A stretch of DNA of 64,000 nucleotides from Choristoneura fumiferana (lineage: Eukaryota; Arthropoda; Insecta; Lepidoptera; Tortricidae): the NCBI RefSeq assembly GCF_025370935.1, contig NC_133472.1, forward strand, positions 4,250,007 to 4,314,006, read 5' to 3'. Below, one piece after another: positions 25,619 through 35,614 of the stretch. The number at the start of each line of letters is the position of its first letter. Within the stretch, counting starts at the first letter, position 1. Made by a program: the position numbers and the translations under genes. The notes below the pieces were generated by a model. That model was not told where the DNA came from. It ran no database searches and saw only the letters and a list, made by a program, of their open reading frames with translations.

Positions 25619-25755
25619 GATTAGGCGCCCCGGGCCAGTAACGATAAAGTATTTTATTTAAGAAAAAAAAATACCTGCAATAGGTGGCTTCGCTGCCCCT
25701 AGCAGCCTGCCAACCTGGGCCAGTGCCCCCTTAGTCCTAGGGTAAATAAATTATA
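25619..25755. mobile_element. Decayed TIR element (relative of 34277-34422)
   Basis: Shares ataaagtattttatttaaga, the gcttcgctgcccc segment and a gggtaaataaat end in inverse orientation with the element at 34277-34422. Ends are eroded. Confidence 0.5.
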
Positions 25756-26048
25756 AAATACGCATCTGGACTTTGTTGAATGAAACCTATTTATCATATT
25801 CTCAGATTTCAAAGAGGGGGGCTACAACTTGCACTTCGTGGTATATGGATTGGGTTAATACCCTAAGTTGCAAAATGGGTATGCACTTCGCTGTGGTTAG
25901 ATAGTTTGACACCAAACATTTCCTTATAAAAGTCTATACTTGCTTACAGGTAACGTAAATACTCTGTGCTTCTTCGAATTACGATATTCACACGTCCGGG
26001 TGCAAAGTCCGTTGTTTTTTGCGCTTTGCGCGAGAGCAGCGCCTACTG

Positions 26049-26175
26049 CAGGGCTACTACGAAACTCGAAGTTCGTGTCGTGCGGTCCCTCTGGCACACA
26101 AACTATTTAATACGAGAGCGAGAGGGACCGCACGACACGAACTTCGAGTTTCGAGTTTCGTAGTACTTAGCCCTG
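26049..26175. mobile_element. Foldback MITE, family A (copy A5)
   Basis: Starts cagggctactacgaaactcg and ends tttcgtagtacttagccctg. The two arms are nearly identical, which suggests a recent insertion or strong palindromic conversion. Confidence 0.86.
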
Positions 26176-26532
26176 CTGTACTTGCTCCATTTATTTTAGC
26201 ATTTGAAACTTAGCGGTAAAATTTGCACACGGTTTTAAATGAAACAATGAATCTATTTAAAATTGTGTTAACTCTTTAGTAAAAACATAATAAATACCGC
26301 TAATTAACGTACATGTACGTATTTTTAGTCCATATGTGTTCGAAATACCGAAAAATGTGTGTCACAATTTGACCGTTACAAACCTTAAATTAAACGGAGT
26401 ATAGGCTGGGACAACACATGCGCAAAGTTACACGAAATGTGTAGGTAGGTACCTCCTAACAATAATAATAAACATTTATTTCGGAAAACTTGGTTCCATA
26501 AAAAAAAAGAATAGGAATACAACAAAAATAAA

Positions 26533-26620
26533 ACGATTGGTTTTTGGAGTCTTTTTTGTATTTTTTATTTCAACTCCAAATTTGTTACTTTTACGGGTAT
26601 CCCGTGAAACCATATCAGGC
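26533..26620 (+). repeat. Repeat fragment shared with the SINE at 52340-52590
   Basis: The stretch gattggtttttggagtcttt, tatttcaactccaaatttgt and acgggtatcccgtgaaacca matches the reverse complement of 52490-52576. Confidence 0.7.
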
Positions 26621-26749
26621 AGCCCGGTGTTTATATTAGTAGGCTGGAAGTGTCTACAGGATTGTCAGATTCTATTGAATTGGAGTTTACATTGTCATGT
26701 CATTGACAGAAATCAAAAATAACACGGTGTAGGTACTCGTATTTATATA

Positions 26750-27121
26750 TTTATGGGGATCTCGGAAACGGCTCTGAACGATTTAGATGAAATTTGGTAT
26801 GTAGGGATTTTCGGGGATGAACAATCTTAACTCAAACAAGTTGACTGTACTTGCATTGTCAACCAAACTACATTTGCACACCAAATTTCAAGTCGATATT
26901 ATTTATTGTTCAACGTTGAAGAGTTCCGTCCTGCGGAGACGATGGCTGAACTACCAGGACGTCACTACTAGATTATTGTATTGTCACGCGATTTACATAA
27001 GTTTTCCAAATTTCAAGTCAATCTGGCTACTGGAAGTTGGTCAAATTTAACTTGCAAGATTTGATTACAGACGTACAGACAGACAACGGGACAGGTGAAA
27101 CTAAATAAAAGCTTATAAAAA
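26750..27121 (+). repeat. Interspersed repeat, copy 2 (shared with 1-461)
   Basis: This copy carries tttagatgaaatttggtatg, ccaaatttcaagtcgatatt, gttgaagagttccgtcctgc and gacagacaacgggacaggtg, ending aaataaaagcttataaaaa. It also repeats a short inner motif (ttccaaatttcaagtcaat) once. No protein recognised. Confidence 0.55.
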
Positions 27122-27382
27122 CGTGTTTTCGAGTATTAGTCCGAGCTCGGTCGCCCAGGTACTCATTATATAGTATGACGTATTAGCCCGCGACTTCCTA
27201 CGCGAAGTTGCTATTATTTAATCGCGCACCGTCGGGAACAACTAAATTTTTCTTGATAAAAACTATCCTATTATTACCTAATATTATTGCGGTTCCAATA
27301 TGATGCACTTATTCAAAATGTCCTGACAATTCAGGAGTTCAGTTCAGGAGAATAAGATGTGGAAGTGGATCAAACAAACTCA

Positions 27383-27805
27383 TGAGGGCTATCGCGTATG
27401 AATTCGCCACTAGAGGCGCTAGTGTAGCGTGAGGTCTCCAAAATGTCAAATCTCATAGTTTTTGGGTGAGCTACGCGGGTTTATTTATAATTAGAATAAT
27501 TTTGTGAATATTTTGCAATATCTGAAATTAATTATGGCAAATATGCGTTCCGGGGCAATGAATGTCTGTGTTTTGAGACAGTTTTGTCTTTCGGAAACCT
27601 TTGTCCTCCCTTTTTTCCGAACAAAACGGGGACTATGCAACACTGTGGCATGCTTGATATTTTTATGGTACGGTTTTAAGGTGTATTAAATATGATTTTA
27701 ATCTAAACTTTGTTTTCACGCCCGTAATAACAGACTTTGAAAGCCATACTTAAAAACCTCACGCAACAGTGCGCCATCTAGTGAGACAAAAAACGATAGC
27801 CCTCA
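27383..27805 (+). mobile_element. Family C TIR element (copy C2) with intact 61-codon ORF
   Basis: 423 bp, ends tgagggctatcg and cgatagccctca. The ORF 27504-27689 (+) starts MNILQYLKLIMANMRSGAMN and ends FLWYGFKVY, and is open in copies C4 and C5 too. The protein matches no transposase that I recognise. About 1 kb upstream of SLC35B4. Confidence 0.87.
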
Positions 27806-28072
27806 TTGAGCGATAATAGACAGGCACTTAAACCTAAAATTTAATTTAAAAAAAAACATCGAGCCGAAAAGGGATCTACTTAGTTTTTGAATGTGTTTTC
27901 ATTTATTATTTAGTAATAAATTATGCGTCAACTTATTATATTTTTACTCGACTGCCCGAAGCAGGTTTTTTTTTATATTTGTAATAAAAATGATAATTTT
28001 GTTGTACATCTTAAATAAAATTTTAAAAGTTTTTTGTGCGCTCATGTCATTTCTGAACGAACACCAGTGACA

Positions 28073-28197
28073 GCAGGGCTACTACGAAACCCGAAACTCG
28101 AAGTTCGTGTCTTGCGGTCTCTCTGACACTTACTGTTTTAGTACTAGAGTGAGAGGGACGGTACGATACGAACTTCGAGTTTCGTAGTAGCCCTGCA
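28073..28197. mobile_element. Foldback MITE, family A (copy A6), in SLC35B4 upstream region
   Basis: Ends GGGCTACTACGAAA and TTTCGTAGTAGCCCTG are inverted repeats of about 45 bp around a centre like tttagtactagagtgag. It belongs to the family repeated nine times in the window. It sits about 260 bp before the transporter start codon, so it may lie in the promoter or 5' UTR. Confidence 0.85.
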
Positions 28198-28457
28198 GCT
28201 TTCATGGGTCGTGTCCAAGCCAAGTCACAATGACAGCTTAACTGACACGACGTACCTACGTTTCACCATCATAGCTGACGTGCTTCAACAAACTTGGCTA
28301 ACTTGTCCGCCAAAATAATTTTAAAACTTTCCAAACTAAGATAACAAATGTTTACGCGTCTAATCAGTATAATTCGCGTGTAGTACCGGCTGCGCGTGTC
28401 TAAAATATGTATTTCATACGCATGAAATAACTTAGTAGATTTCGTAAATTATTTATA

Positions 28458-28625
28458 ATGTTTTACAGCCGGACTGTGTTCAAAGTGTTCATAGGATGCT
28501 GTTCAAGTTCCTTTTTAATGGAAATACTGATGGCTAGAGCTCCGGAAAGTGCTAATTTAATAACGTTTCTTCAATTTTTCTTCATATCATTACAAGGTTT
28601 CGTGTTTACTTCTAAATTCGGCACG
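28458..28625 (+). CDS. SLC35B4: SLC35B4 exon 1 (coding)
   Basis: It encodes residues 1-56, starting MFYSRTVFKVFIGCCSSSFL and ending TSKFGT, followed by the donor gtacgt. It holds the first two membrane segments and ends in phase 0. A foldback MITE lies about 260 bp upstream. Confidence 0.93.
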
Positions 28626-31600
28626 GTACGTAGCTTAATTTTAAACACGGTCGAAAAGTAGGATTTCAATTAAGTGTTTTTTAGAATTAAGCGCATAAAT
28701 GGAAAGGTATGTACTTATAACAGTCTCTAACTATACACGAAATTGAATAAAAACTTCATGGGACTCGCCAGTAAAACTTTTTTCTGCATATATAATTTTC
28801 TGTGCAACTTGCATACGCTCTGCATGCATCCAACAGTGTAGGTACTGGGTCATTTCATTATCAAATGATGTGCAGGTAAACTTATTCCTGCTTATTAGTG
28901 ATGTAACAAATGTCATTTTATGAACATTTGCGAATGCAAATATCTGCTACCGACATTTGCGTATGCGAATGCAAATATTCAGTTTTTCGTTCTGGCACCA
29001 ATTGTCTATGGCAGTCTTGTTCGAATGAAGTGCGTTCCGTTTGTATTTTGTTATGAGAATTACCGAGTTTGTACAAATGCATCGCAAAATAAATAAATAA
29101 TACCAAATGATTATATGAGGTTAATTTATTTTTTGTTGTATAAAAAACAAAAGAAATTAATGTATTTTGATTTTATTAACCTACTATTATCTAATAATTG
29201 TATTATTTTCTAATATTCATATTCGCAAAACATTTGCAGAAATAATGCGAATATTTGCGAATACAAATGCGAATATTTGTTACATCACTACTGCTTATAC
29301 ATAAATCAACTAGTCTTACTCTGCGGCTTCACCCACTAGAGATAACTCAACTGTTGTAAATTGGGCCCATGCAATTTTTTTTAAATATACAACAACAACC
29401 ATTTACTTACACGGCTTAAAAAAAGGTTTTGGTAACAATTTCGAAAGGACAACATTCACTGATTGCAAACGAAGTTAATACATCATCTTGAGAACCAAGG
29501 TATGGTACGTCACTGTTCTTGGACAGCACCCTCTATTCTTGTTTAAACTTCTGATATCATTGGAACTTAAATCACAACAATTTTATATTCCTACAATTAT
29601 AATATGGTCAAACGTCTAGGTAATTCTAACACAGTCATGCCTAAAATTGCTGAATTAAGAGGCTGTTTCCACCATTCCACCACCCATTGACTTTTAGTCA
29701 TTAGAATTCCATAGAAATTGTAGAATTCCGTAGAAATGAAATTAAATTTGCAATTACTTTTGTTCCTGTGTCAAAAACTGCCTGACCCCCCCCCCCTTCC
29801 CTTAATTGTGTGACATAAGTTGTGGATAACCCTTAACCTTTAATAAGGTAGAGGCGATTTAGCGACCATTTCTATTGAGTTGGAAACTGAACCTTATTAA
29901 TTTCATAATACGTCACAATTTCCATTGTAATTATTTAAAAATATGACTTGCTTTAAAAATATACTTTGTCAGGTATGTATTTGATAGCTGTTTTTGGTTG
30001 GGGCCTTATTAAGGGTTAACTTGAGTAATTTGTGTTTTCAGGTGAAACCGTGCATACCGTTGAGACAGTATGCCATCCTCGTTGCTTTATTCTTTGTGAC
30101 GAGTGTAGCCAACAACTATGTTTACGCATTACATGTACCGTCTACGCTGCATATGATTATTCGGTGAGTAAAACAAATAGATAAAAATCTTATAATTAAA
30201 ATCTGCCACAGATGAGTGAGCCACAACAAAACGGCTTAATTCCAAAATTTCGCATCAAAAGGGCTTCATTCTGAAAATGTATGGTAAATTAACATAATAA
30301 TTTAGTTAGATAAAACAAAGTATGTAGTGCCATAACATTTATGTCAACTTACTTAAATACAGTATCGAAAATAAAGTAATAATTTTGAAATGGAAACCGT
30401 GGGTTTATGTTTTGCTCAATTTCCCAAAAAAAGTTCAAAGTGGAAATAAGCCCTTTTGAAAAGACACTCCTCAATTACAGTTTACTTACATAAGTACATA
30501 CAAATCGACCTCGACGGGCCTCAAGTGGAACGATATAGATGGCGTTACAATCGTTGCGGACTTTTGGTGTAACCTAGCCAAAGAGCGAAGCTGGCTCAGC
30601 CTCAGCACAATCAGCATAAAGTAACGAATTGCTCCGCAACGCTGACATAAGTTGCACTGATATATTAAGAGTCCCTATATGTTCTCAAAATAATCTACCA
30701 TTTTAATTTAGACCTCCCAGAAATTTAATTAGGTCTAAACCAAAATGGGGTATTATTTTGATATTTTATACTCCTGGTGTAGGAGTGTGAATGGTTCCTT
30801 GTAGGACTATAGAAAGCTAACAAGCCACTTGCAATGTTCGTCCAAATACGTAGCTCTAGACTTGCTTTCGGTACAAGGGAGTATCATGCATGCATGCATG
30901 TATCTGAGGCTCCTAATCAGGTTGACATAGTCACGTTTGGTGTGCTAAAGGCACTTGTCCCACCGCCGACGATGAGCGTGAAGCGAGCAGAGCGAGTAAC
31001 TAGAAACGAGTGGGCGAGCAGTGAAAAGCGAGTGTTCGAGCACGACGGGCGATTACTCGCTCCACTCGCTCGAGCCGGGCGGCCGCCAAGCTAATAGCTG
31101 AGCTAGTTTTATAGCTCAGCGAGTTTTATAGCTCTTGTCGCTGCGACAAAAGATCGAGTTCTCGCCGGCAGTGTGAACCGCCAGCGATCAACTATTAATG
31201 TATATGTCTCTTTTACTTTTACTCACATCACACAGGATCTTATATCTTTTGTTCGTTTCTTGAGAAAATAGTCGATAGCCAATCGTTTCCTCGCCGGCGG
31301 TGAGACAACTGCCAAAGCCTCGTTAACATTCAAGATTAAAAAAAGTTATAGAAAAAAAAACTTACTTTTCAGATCAGCTTCTTCACCAGCCAGCATGCTA
31401 GTATCATGGTATGCCTTCAAACGCCCCCCAAAAACCACCAGAGCTGTTGGCTCCATCCTCATCAGTATCGGTGTGGCTCTAGCCATGTACGGAGGCGCTA
31501 CAATAGAGCAGAATAGAGGAAGGTTCCTTTACTGGTGTGTCGGGGTGGCCATACTGCTGTCTACTTTGATAACCGGAGCCTTCACTGGTCTGCAGCAGGA

Positions 31601-32888
31601 GTTGTTGTATTCGAAATACGGGAAGCATCCTGATGAGGTGAGCTTGAAGAAATATGAAATAAGTACTACTAATGATATACACAAGGAGTTGAGTGGAGGA
31701 TACTGGAGAGTGGGGGTAGGCCTATGTCCAACAGTGAATGTCAACTGTATGTGTTTGTGTTTGTGCCTATGTCCGTTAGTGGTAAATAAGCTTAGAAAAA
31801 TTAATAAATACACTTAGTAGTTGCATTATCATTATCAGAAATAAATTAATCCATCTCACTCATAGCAACATCATTAATTTAATTGATTTGAAGTTAATAG
31901 CTTACAATTTTTTTATCACAAATCTATTCACGTATCAAAATTGAATTATCGCAAAAGAAATCTATATTTACAAAATCATTATGTAATAATATAAATTCGG
32001 TACGTACTTACCTGATGATTTTGTAAATGTTACGAAATTTTAACGCAATGTTTTGTGGAATGCTGTTTGGAATTCAAGAAATCCTTCGAATTTCATTTAT
32101 ACTATCGGGCCCTATTCTATGAAGTGCAAAATTCGAACTTCGCATGTTGCCGTCCCGCTGACGCTTATATTATTTAATACAAGAGTGAGAGGGACAGTAC
32201 GATACGAACTTCGATTTTCGAATTTCCTAGTAGCCCCGCTGGTATTGACCTGAGGGCTGAAATTCGAAAATCGAAGTTCGTATCGTACCGTCCCTCTTAC
32301 TCTCGTATTATAAATAGTATAAGCTTTCGAGGGACGGAACGGCACGAACTTCGATTTTCGAATTTCGTAGTAGCCCTGCAGATCGAATCGTGTTTATGTG
32401 TAAGAGCCCTTAGGATAGTTACTGTCATATTACATATTATGTTTCTTTGTAACATGAAAATAAATGAATTGAATCGAATATTATGGATACGCTTGCTCAA
32501 ACAATTTAAAATAATGACTTATCCATTCCAGATGCTGTTTTACACGAATGCGATACCACTGCCTCTCTTCTTGGCCCTGTACCCGCAATTACATTCCACT
32601 GCATACAGTTTACCCATAAACACATGGTTGTTAATAGCAATGAACATAATATCGCAGTTTTACTGCACCCACTCCGTCCATAAACTGGCAACTAGAGAAT
32701 CATCGGTCACTGTGACTTTCATACTGACTTTAAGAAAGTTTGTATCACTTTTATTGTCTTCTGTAGTTTTTAAGAATAATCTGACCGTTTTTCATGTTGT
32801 AGGCACGTTGCTTGTTGGTGCCGGTACTTATGTGTATTTCGATTATTTCGAAAGGAAACAGCAGCCTGTTAGTTTTAAGAAGGAATAG
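28458..32888 (+). CDS. SLC35B4: SLC35B4-family nucleotide-sugar transporter, complete, 4 exons
   Basis: Seen: exons 28458-28625, 30042-30163, 31373-31637 and 32532-32888 have GT-AG borders and join in phase to a 303-aa multi-pass membrane protein. Family landmarks run in order: a start with GCCSSSFLMEIL, then NLITFLQFFFISLQG, then NNYVYAL and LHMIIR, then LQQELLYSKYGKHPDE, then MLFYTNAIPLPLF, and near the C-terminus TVTFILTLRKFVSLLLS followed by GTLLVGAGTYVYFD. Human SLC35B4 is slightly longer (about 330 aa) with the same motif order. Known: this family imports UDP-xylose and UDP-GlcNAc, and Drosophila Efr also imports GDP-fucose into the ER for Notch O-fucosylation. The tail ends in FKKE, a lysine-rich cytosolic end like that of the human protein, so ER or Golgi location is likely (inference). 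The ATG chosen is the first one before the family's N-terminal motif. Substrate specificity cannot be read from sequence. Confidence 0.95.
28896..29290. mobile_element. Non-autonomous hAT-type element in SLC35B4 intron 1
   Basis: The ends TAGTGATGTAACAAAT and ATTTGTTACATCACTA are inverted repeats. They are flanked by a perfect 8-bp direct repeat CTGCTTAT (28888-28895 and 29291-29298), as expected for hAT transposition. The interior carries many short repeats around gcgaatatttgcg and no transposase. Length 395 bp. Confidence 0.88.
29837..30015. mobile_element. piggyBac-like MITE flanked by TTAA, next to SLC35B4 exon 2
   Basis: The ends (CCTTTAATAAGG and CCTTATTAAGGG) are inverted repeats flanked on both sides by TTAA, the duplication typical of piggyBac elements. 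A second copy at 57122-57313 shares most of its length, including gcgatttagcgacca and ttggaaactgaaccttatta. The right end is 26 bp from the exon 2 start, so it overlaps the region where the branch point should be. Confidence 0.82.
30042..30163 (+). CDS. SLC35B4: SLC35B4 exon 2
   Basis: Acceptor tgtgttttcag and donor gtgagta bound 122 nt encoding VKPCIPLRQYAILVALFF through LHMIIR. The last codon is split (CG + A of exon 3). A TTAA-flanked MITE ends 26 bp upstream of the exon. Confidence 0.94.
30903..30957. repeat. Interspersed repeat fragment shared with 44853-44906
   Basis: The segment ctgaggctcctaatcaggtt followed by gacatagtcac and tttggtgtgctaaag recurs near 44853-44906 with few changes. 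The downstream 30960-31090 stretch is rich in gagcg/agcgag motifs. Class not determined. Both copies are intronic or intergenic. Confidence 0.5.
31373..31637 (+). CDS. SLC35B4: SLC35B4 exon 3
   Basis: Acceptor cttacttttcag and donor gtgagc bound the exon. It encodes SASSPASMLVSWYAFK, a membrane stretch with GGATIEQNRG after it, then the conserved FTGLQQELLYSKYGKHPDE block. The open frame that continues past 31637 is intron read-through. Confidence 0.94.
32106..32380. mobile_element. Tandem pair of family A foldback MITEs (A7, A8) in SLC35B4 intron 3
   Basis: Two copies of the family A hairpin lie head to tail, about 32106-32240 and 32252-32380, separated by about 11 bp. Each has arms around aaattcgaa and ttcgaa(ttt)cgtag with the central tccctct...agaggga palindrome. 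Together they should form strong hairpins in the pre-mRNA. Confidence 0.82.
32532..32888 (+). CDS. SLC35B4: SLC35B4 exon 4 and stop
   Basis: Acceptor atccattccag precedes MLFYTNAIPLPLFLALYPQL. The exon carries the last membrane segments and the strongly conserved LTLRKFVSLLLS motif, and ends FKKE with stop TAG at 32886-32888. The upstream in-frame ATG at 32439 is intronic. Confidence 0.94.
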   Translation: MLFYTNAIPLPLFLALYPQLHSTAYSLPINTWLLIAMNIISQFYCTHSVHKLATRESSVTVTFILTLRKFVSLLLSSVVFKNNLTVFHVVGTLLVGAGTYVYFDYFERKQQPVSFKKE

Positions 32889-32936
32889 TTGATCTGTTTA
32901 TTGATTGGACAATATTTTTTCGAGGTATTTATTTTG

Positions 32937-32994
32937 CTAGCTTTTACCCGCGGCTTCGCTCCCGTGAACCATAAACATTTCAAAGAAGCAAGCA
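32937..32994 (-). mobile_element. Helitron-like (LEP1-type) 3' end fragment, downstream of SLC35B4
   Basis: CTAG followed by cttttacccgcggcttcgct is the reverse complement of the CTAG-terminated 3' end found in other copies here (for example 9440-9453). It lies 49 bp after the transporter stop codon, and another element begins directly after it. Confidence 0.6.
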
Positions 32995-33475
32995 ATGAAT
33001 TCGCCGCTAGAGGCGCTAGTGTAGCCTGAGTTCTCCGAAATGTCAAATCTCATAGTTTTTGGGTGAGCTACGCGGGTTTATAATTAGAATAGTTTTGTGA
33101 ATGAATTATGGCAATTAGGCGTCACGGGACAATGAATGTGTTTTGAGACAGTTTTGTCTTTCGGAAACTTTTGTCCTCCCTTTTTTCCGAACAAAACGGA
33201 ACACTGAGATTGCTCGATATTTTTATGGTATGGTTTTAAGGTGTATTAAATATACTGAGCGGCAAAAAATCTGGCCCTCAAATGTATGCAGATATGGATG
33301 CATAGGTAATTTTGTATGGGTTAATCTAAACTTTGTTTTCACGCCCGTAATAACAGACTTTGAAAGCCACACTTAAAAGCCTCGCGCAACAGTGGCGCCA
33401 TCTAGAAAGAAATGTGAATGCATGTTTAATTGTTTTAAGTGAAATAAAAAAAAAGACAAAAAACGATAGCCCTCA
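32994..33475 (-). mobile_element. Family C TIR element (copy C3), interrupted
   Basis: This copy matches the 421-423 bp family C from the inner left end (gaattcgccgctagaggcgc) to the right terminus cgatagccctca. It has lost the outer left TIR. It carries a truncated copy of the 'CTGAGCGGC' MITE at about 33252-33320 and an extra A-rich insert near 33411-33450. Its ORF is broken. Confidence 0.8.
33252..33320. mobile_element. Truncated CTGAGCGGC MITE nested in family C copy
   Basis: The sequence tactgagcggcaaaaaatct through ttttgtatggg matches the complete element at 48509-48593. The right TIR is missing. Other family C copies lack the insert at this position (they read tattaaatatgattttaatc). 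Confidence 0.72.
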
Positions 33476-34276
33476 AAGCAGGCATGCAATGCATAGCTAC
33501 GTTTGTGCAAGAAATGAGTGTTAATGCATTTCTTCCACCACTATGTAAGAACACACAAATCAAACAAACCCATCTTATCACCACCACCACACTACACTCA
33601 CGCGTTTCGAACACGCATTTCTTGCATAAACTTAGCTATCATAAGGCCGAGGGTGAGAGAAGTACTTGTTTCAGTTTCTTAAATACCGTATTGCAGCTAA
33701 TTCCCTACAAAAAGGCCAATATGCTTCCAATATGGCATACTGAATATGCCCACGGGGACCATTTCTAGATTAGATTTAGTTTACGCAACTCGTTTTTATC
33801 TGTCGAGTATGTATTAATCCTAAGAGCAATTATTTCTTATACGTGATAAGTATTTCTATATACAATTATTATGGGATTTTTTAGTATAAGGAAACCTACC
33901 TCTAAATCCGAATTCATATCACATTCCATGAGGGTATTTTTAAGACACATGTTGTCTGACGCGTTTGTAAAATATATACACAAATAACACTTTTTTGATG
34001 GTATATATATATTCGCAGAATTGATAAATTTTTCAAAATGGTCGCGGCACCTGTCAGTTTGGCAACCCCAGGGATAGTTTTTTTGAAGAATCTCTGTCTT
34101 CTTTGTTTTTTTTTTCGCGCTGTCATCGTTCATCCTCCATTACCTCTTATATTTCGTTTCATAGATTATTTTTACCGTACAACGGCAAAACCTACTAGAC
34201 ACTGGCAAAATTGTCCTCCAATGGTCAGAGCCATATTTTTCTAAATAACCAACCAAGAATCTCTGTCACTGTTGTT
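33476..34276. other. Intergenic stretch, nothing recognised
   Basis: No exon or known repeat seen. Short open frames on both strands near 33840-34130 overlap each other and lack motifs. Confidence 0.35.
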
Positions 34277-34422
34277 AGGGGCGTATTTACCCTAGCGCCA
34301 AGAGGGCTATGGCCCGGGGCGGCATGCTCCGATGGGCAGCGAAGCCATCAATAGAAGTTTTTTTCTGAAATGAAATACTTTATCGTCACTTAATGGGGCG
34401 CAAAAATTTTAAATACGCCTCT
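34277..34422. mobile_element. Short TIR element (U), 146 bp
   Basis: Ends aggggcgtatttacc and ttaaatacgcctct are inverted repeats. The interior contains ggcccggggcggcatg and gcagcgaagcc. A decayed relative is at 25619-25755. Confidence 0.68.
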
Positions 34423-35562
34423 GACTACAGTCTTTGGCAACAGCACGGCAACAGGACTGAACAAAACAACAACAACAAACGACAACAAAAAAAGGTTGAT
34501 TGACCTGATTAATAATTTTTGTTATGGAACTGGAAAACCGCAGGTTCTTATAGGAAAATGGTAGAAAGAGATGGCGAATGCTTTTTAGGTGATGAGAAAA
34601 CAATTAAATTGTTTTTAAGGTTATATGTTTATAATATTATTTGTAGACGAATTTACTATTGTTTAAAAACAATATGGGCTGTTTTTGTAATAATACTATT
34701 TTATTATTTTTTTATGAACACCTATATCGAAAATATACAAGATAGGAAATACAGATGAATTGTTGTTAGAACATTTCTTTTTTTTTTGAAATTCTTTATT
34801 ATGAATAGCGCAAAATTACATAGTAAGTAATATTCATTAATTTTATTGTAGAAGTGCCTATTTAAAGGAAAGGAGCATATATTTTGTAAAAATGGGTGGT
34901 TTACCATCATTTTAGCAAATGAATCGTGTTTGAACATATTTTTTCTGTTCAATTTTTCTTGTTTTTTTTTGGTTTGGAGTTTATATTGGTTATAAAAATA
35001 AAAGATACACTTTTTAATTACTATTATTTATTAGATCCTTAACCAATGAAATTAAATGATACACCCCTATATTCACAACTTTGTAAAACTTCTGTTTGGT
35101 TGGATATACAGTCTCTTTCTTTCATCGTGATCGACCACAACTGCCGCACAAAGCGATATCCATTAGTAAAATAAGTAAAAAAGCCTCAATATTCTATACA
35201 AAAATTAAAAAATGGAACAAGGCTAGGTTCCATTACACAGTTAAATGGCGTCTCTGAGCGCGGCAATAGTCCATTATAAATTAAACACGTTCAGTCTATG
35301 AATAATAGGGAAATTAATTACATAATCTTAAGATACTCTAAGGCTGCTAACACATATACAAATATTACGGATTTATAAAATAATTGATTGAATACGCAAG
35401 TAGCAAAAGGAAACCGTCGTCAGATACTATTATTATATTTATATCATTATTGTACTACATACATGTCACACACTCTCACATACACTCTCTTAGCGTCACG
35501 AGTTTGTCCGTCTACCATATCCGCGAGTTCCAATTGATTAATATCTGTGGAAAAAAAGAAAA
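34423..35562. other. Intergenic / probable 3' UTR of the SR gene
   Basis: AT-rich. The region below 35563 would be the SR gene's 3' UTR if the last exon is right. Several tttatt motifs on the + strand (AATAAA on the - strand), for example near 35030, could serve as poly(A) signals. No other gene seen. Confidence 0.35.
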
Positions 35563-35614
35563 TTAATCGTTTTTCATATTGTGTGATGGCGGTGGCTCAG
35601 GCGACGTTGAGGTT
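35563..35614 (-). CDS. Rbp1: Predicted last coding exon of the SR gene
   Basis: On the - strand the pyrimidine-rich acceptor ctgctattctttaag is followed by a short in-phase exon that completes Arg140 and adds TSTSPEPPPSHNMKND before TAA at 35563-35565. This makes a 156-aa protein, the right size for the family (about 135-165 aa). It is inferred from phase, acceptor quality and composition only. Other short exons in the 22 kb downstream cannot be excluded. Confidence 0.5.

Noticed and set aside
31479..31813. Open frames on the - strand across SLC35B4 exon 3
   Set aside because: They are antisense shadows of the transporter exon.
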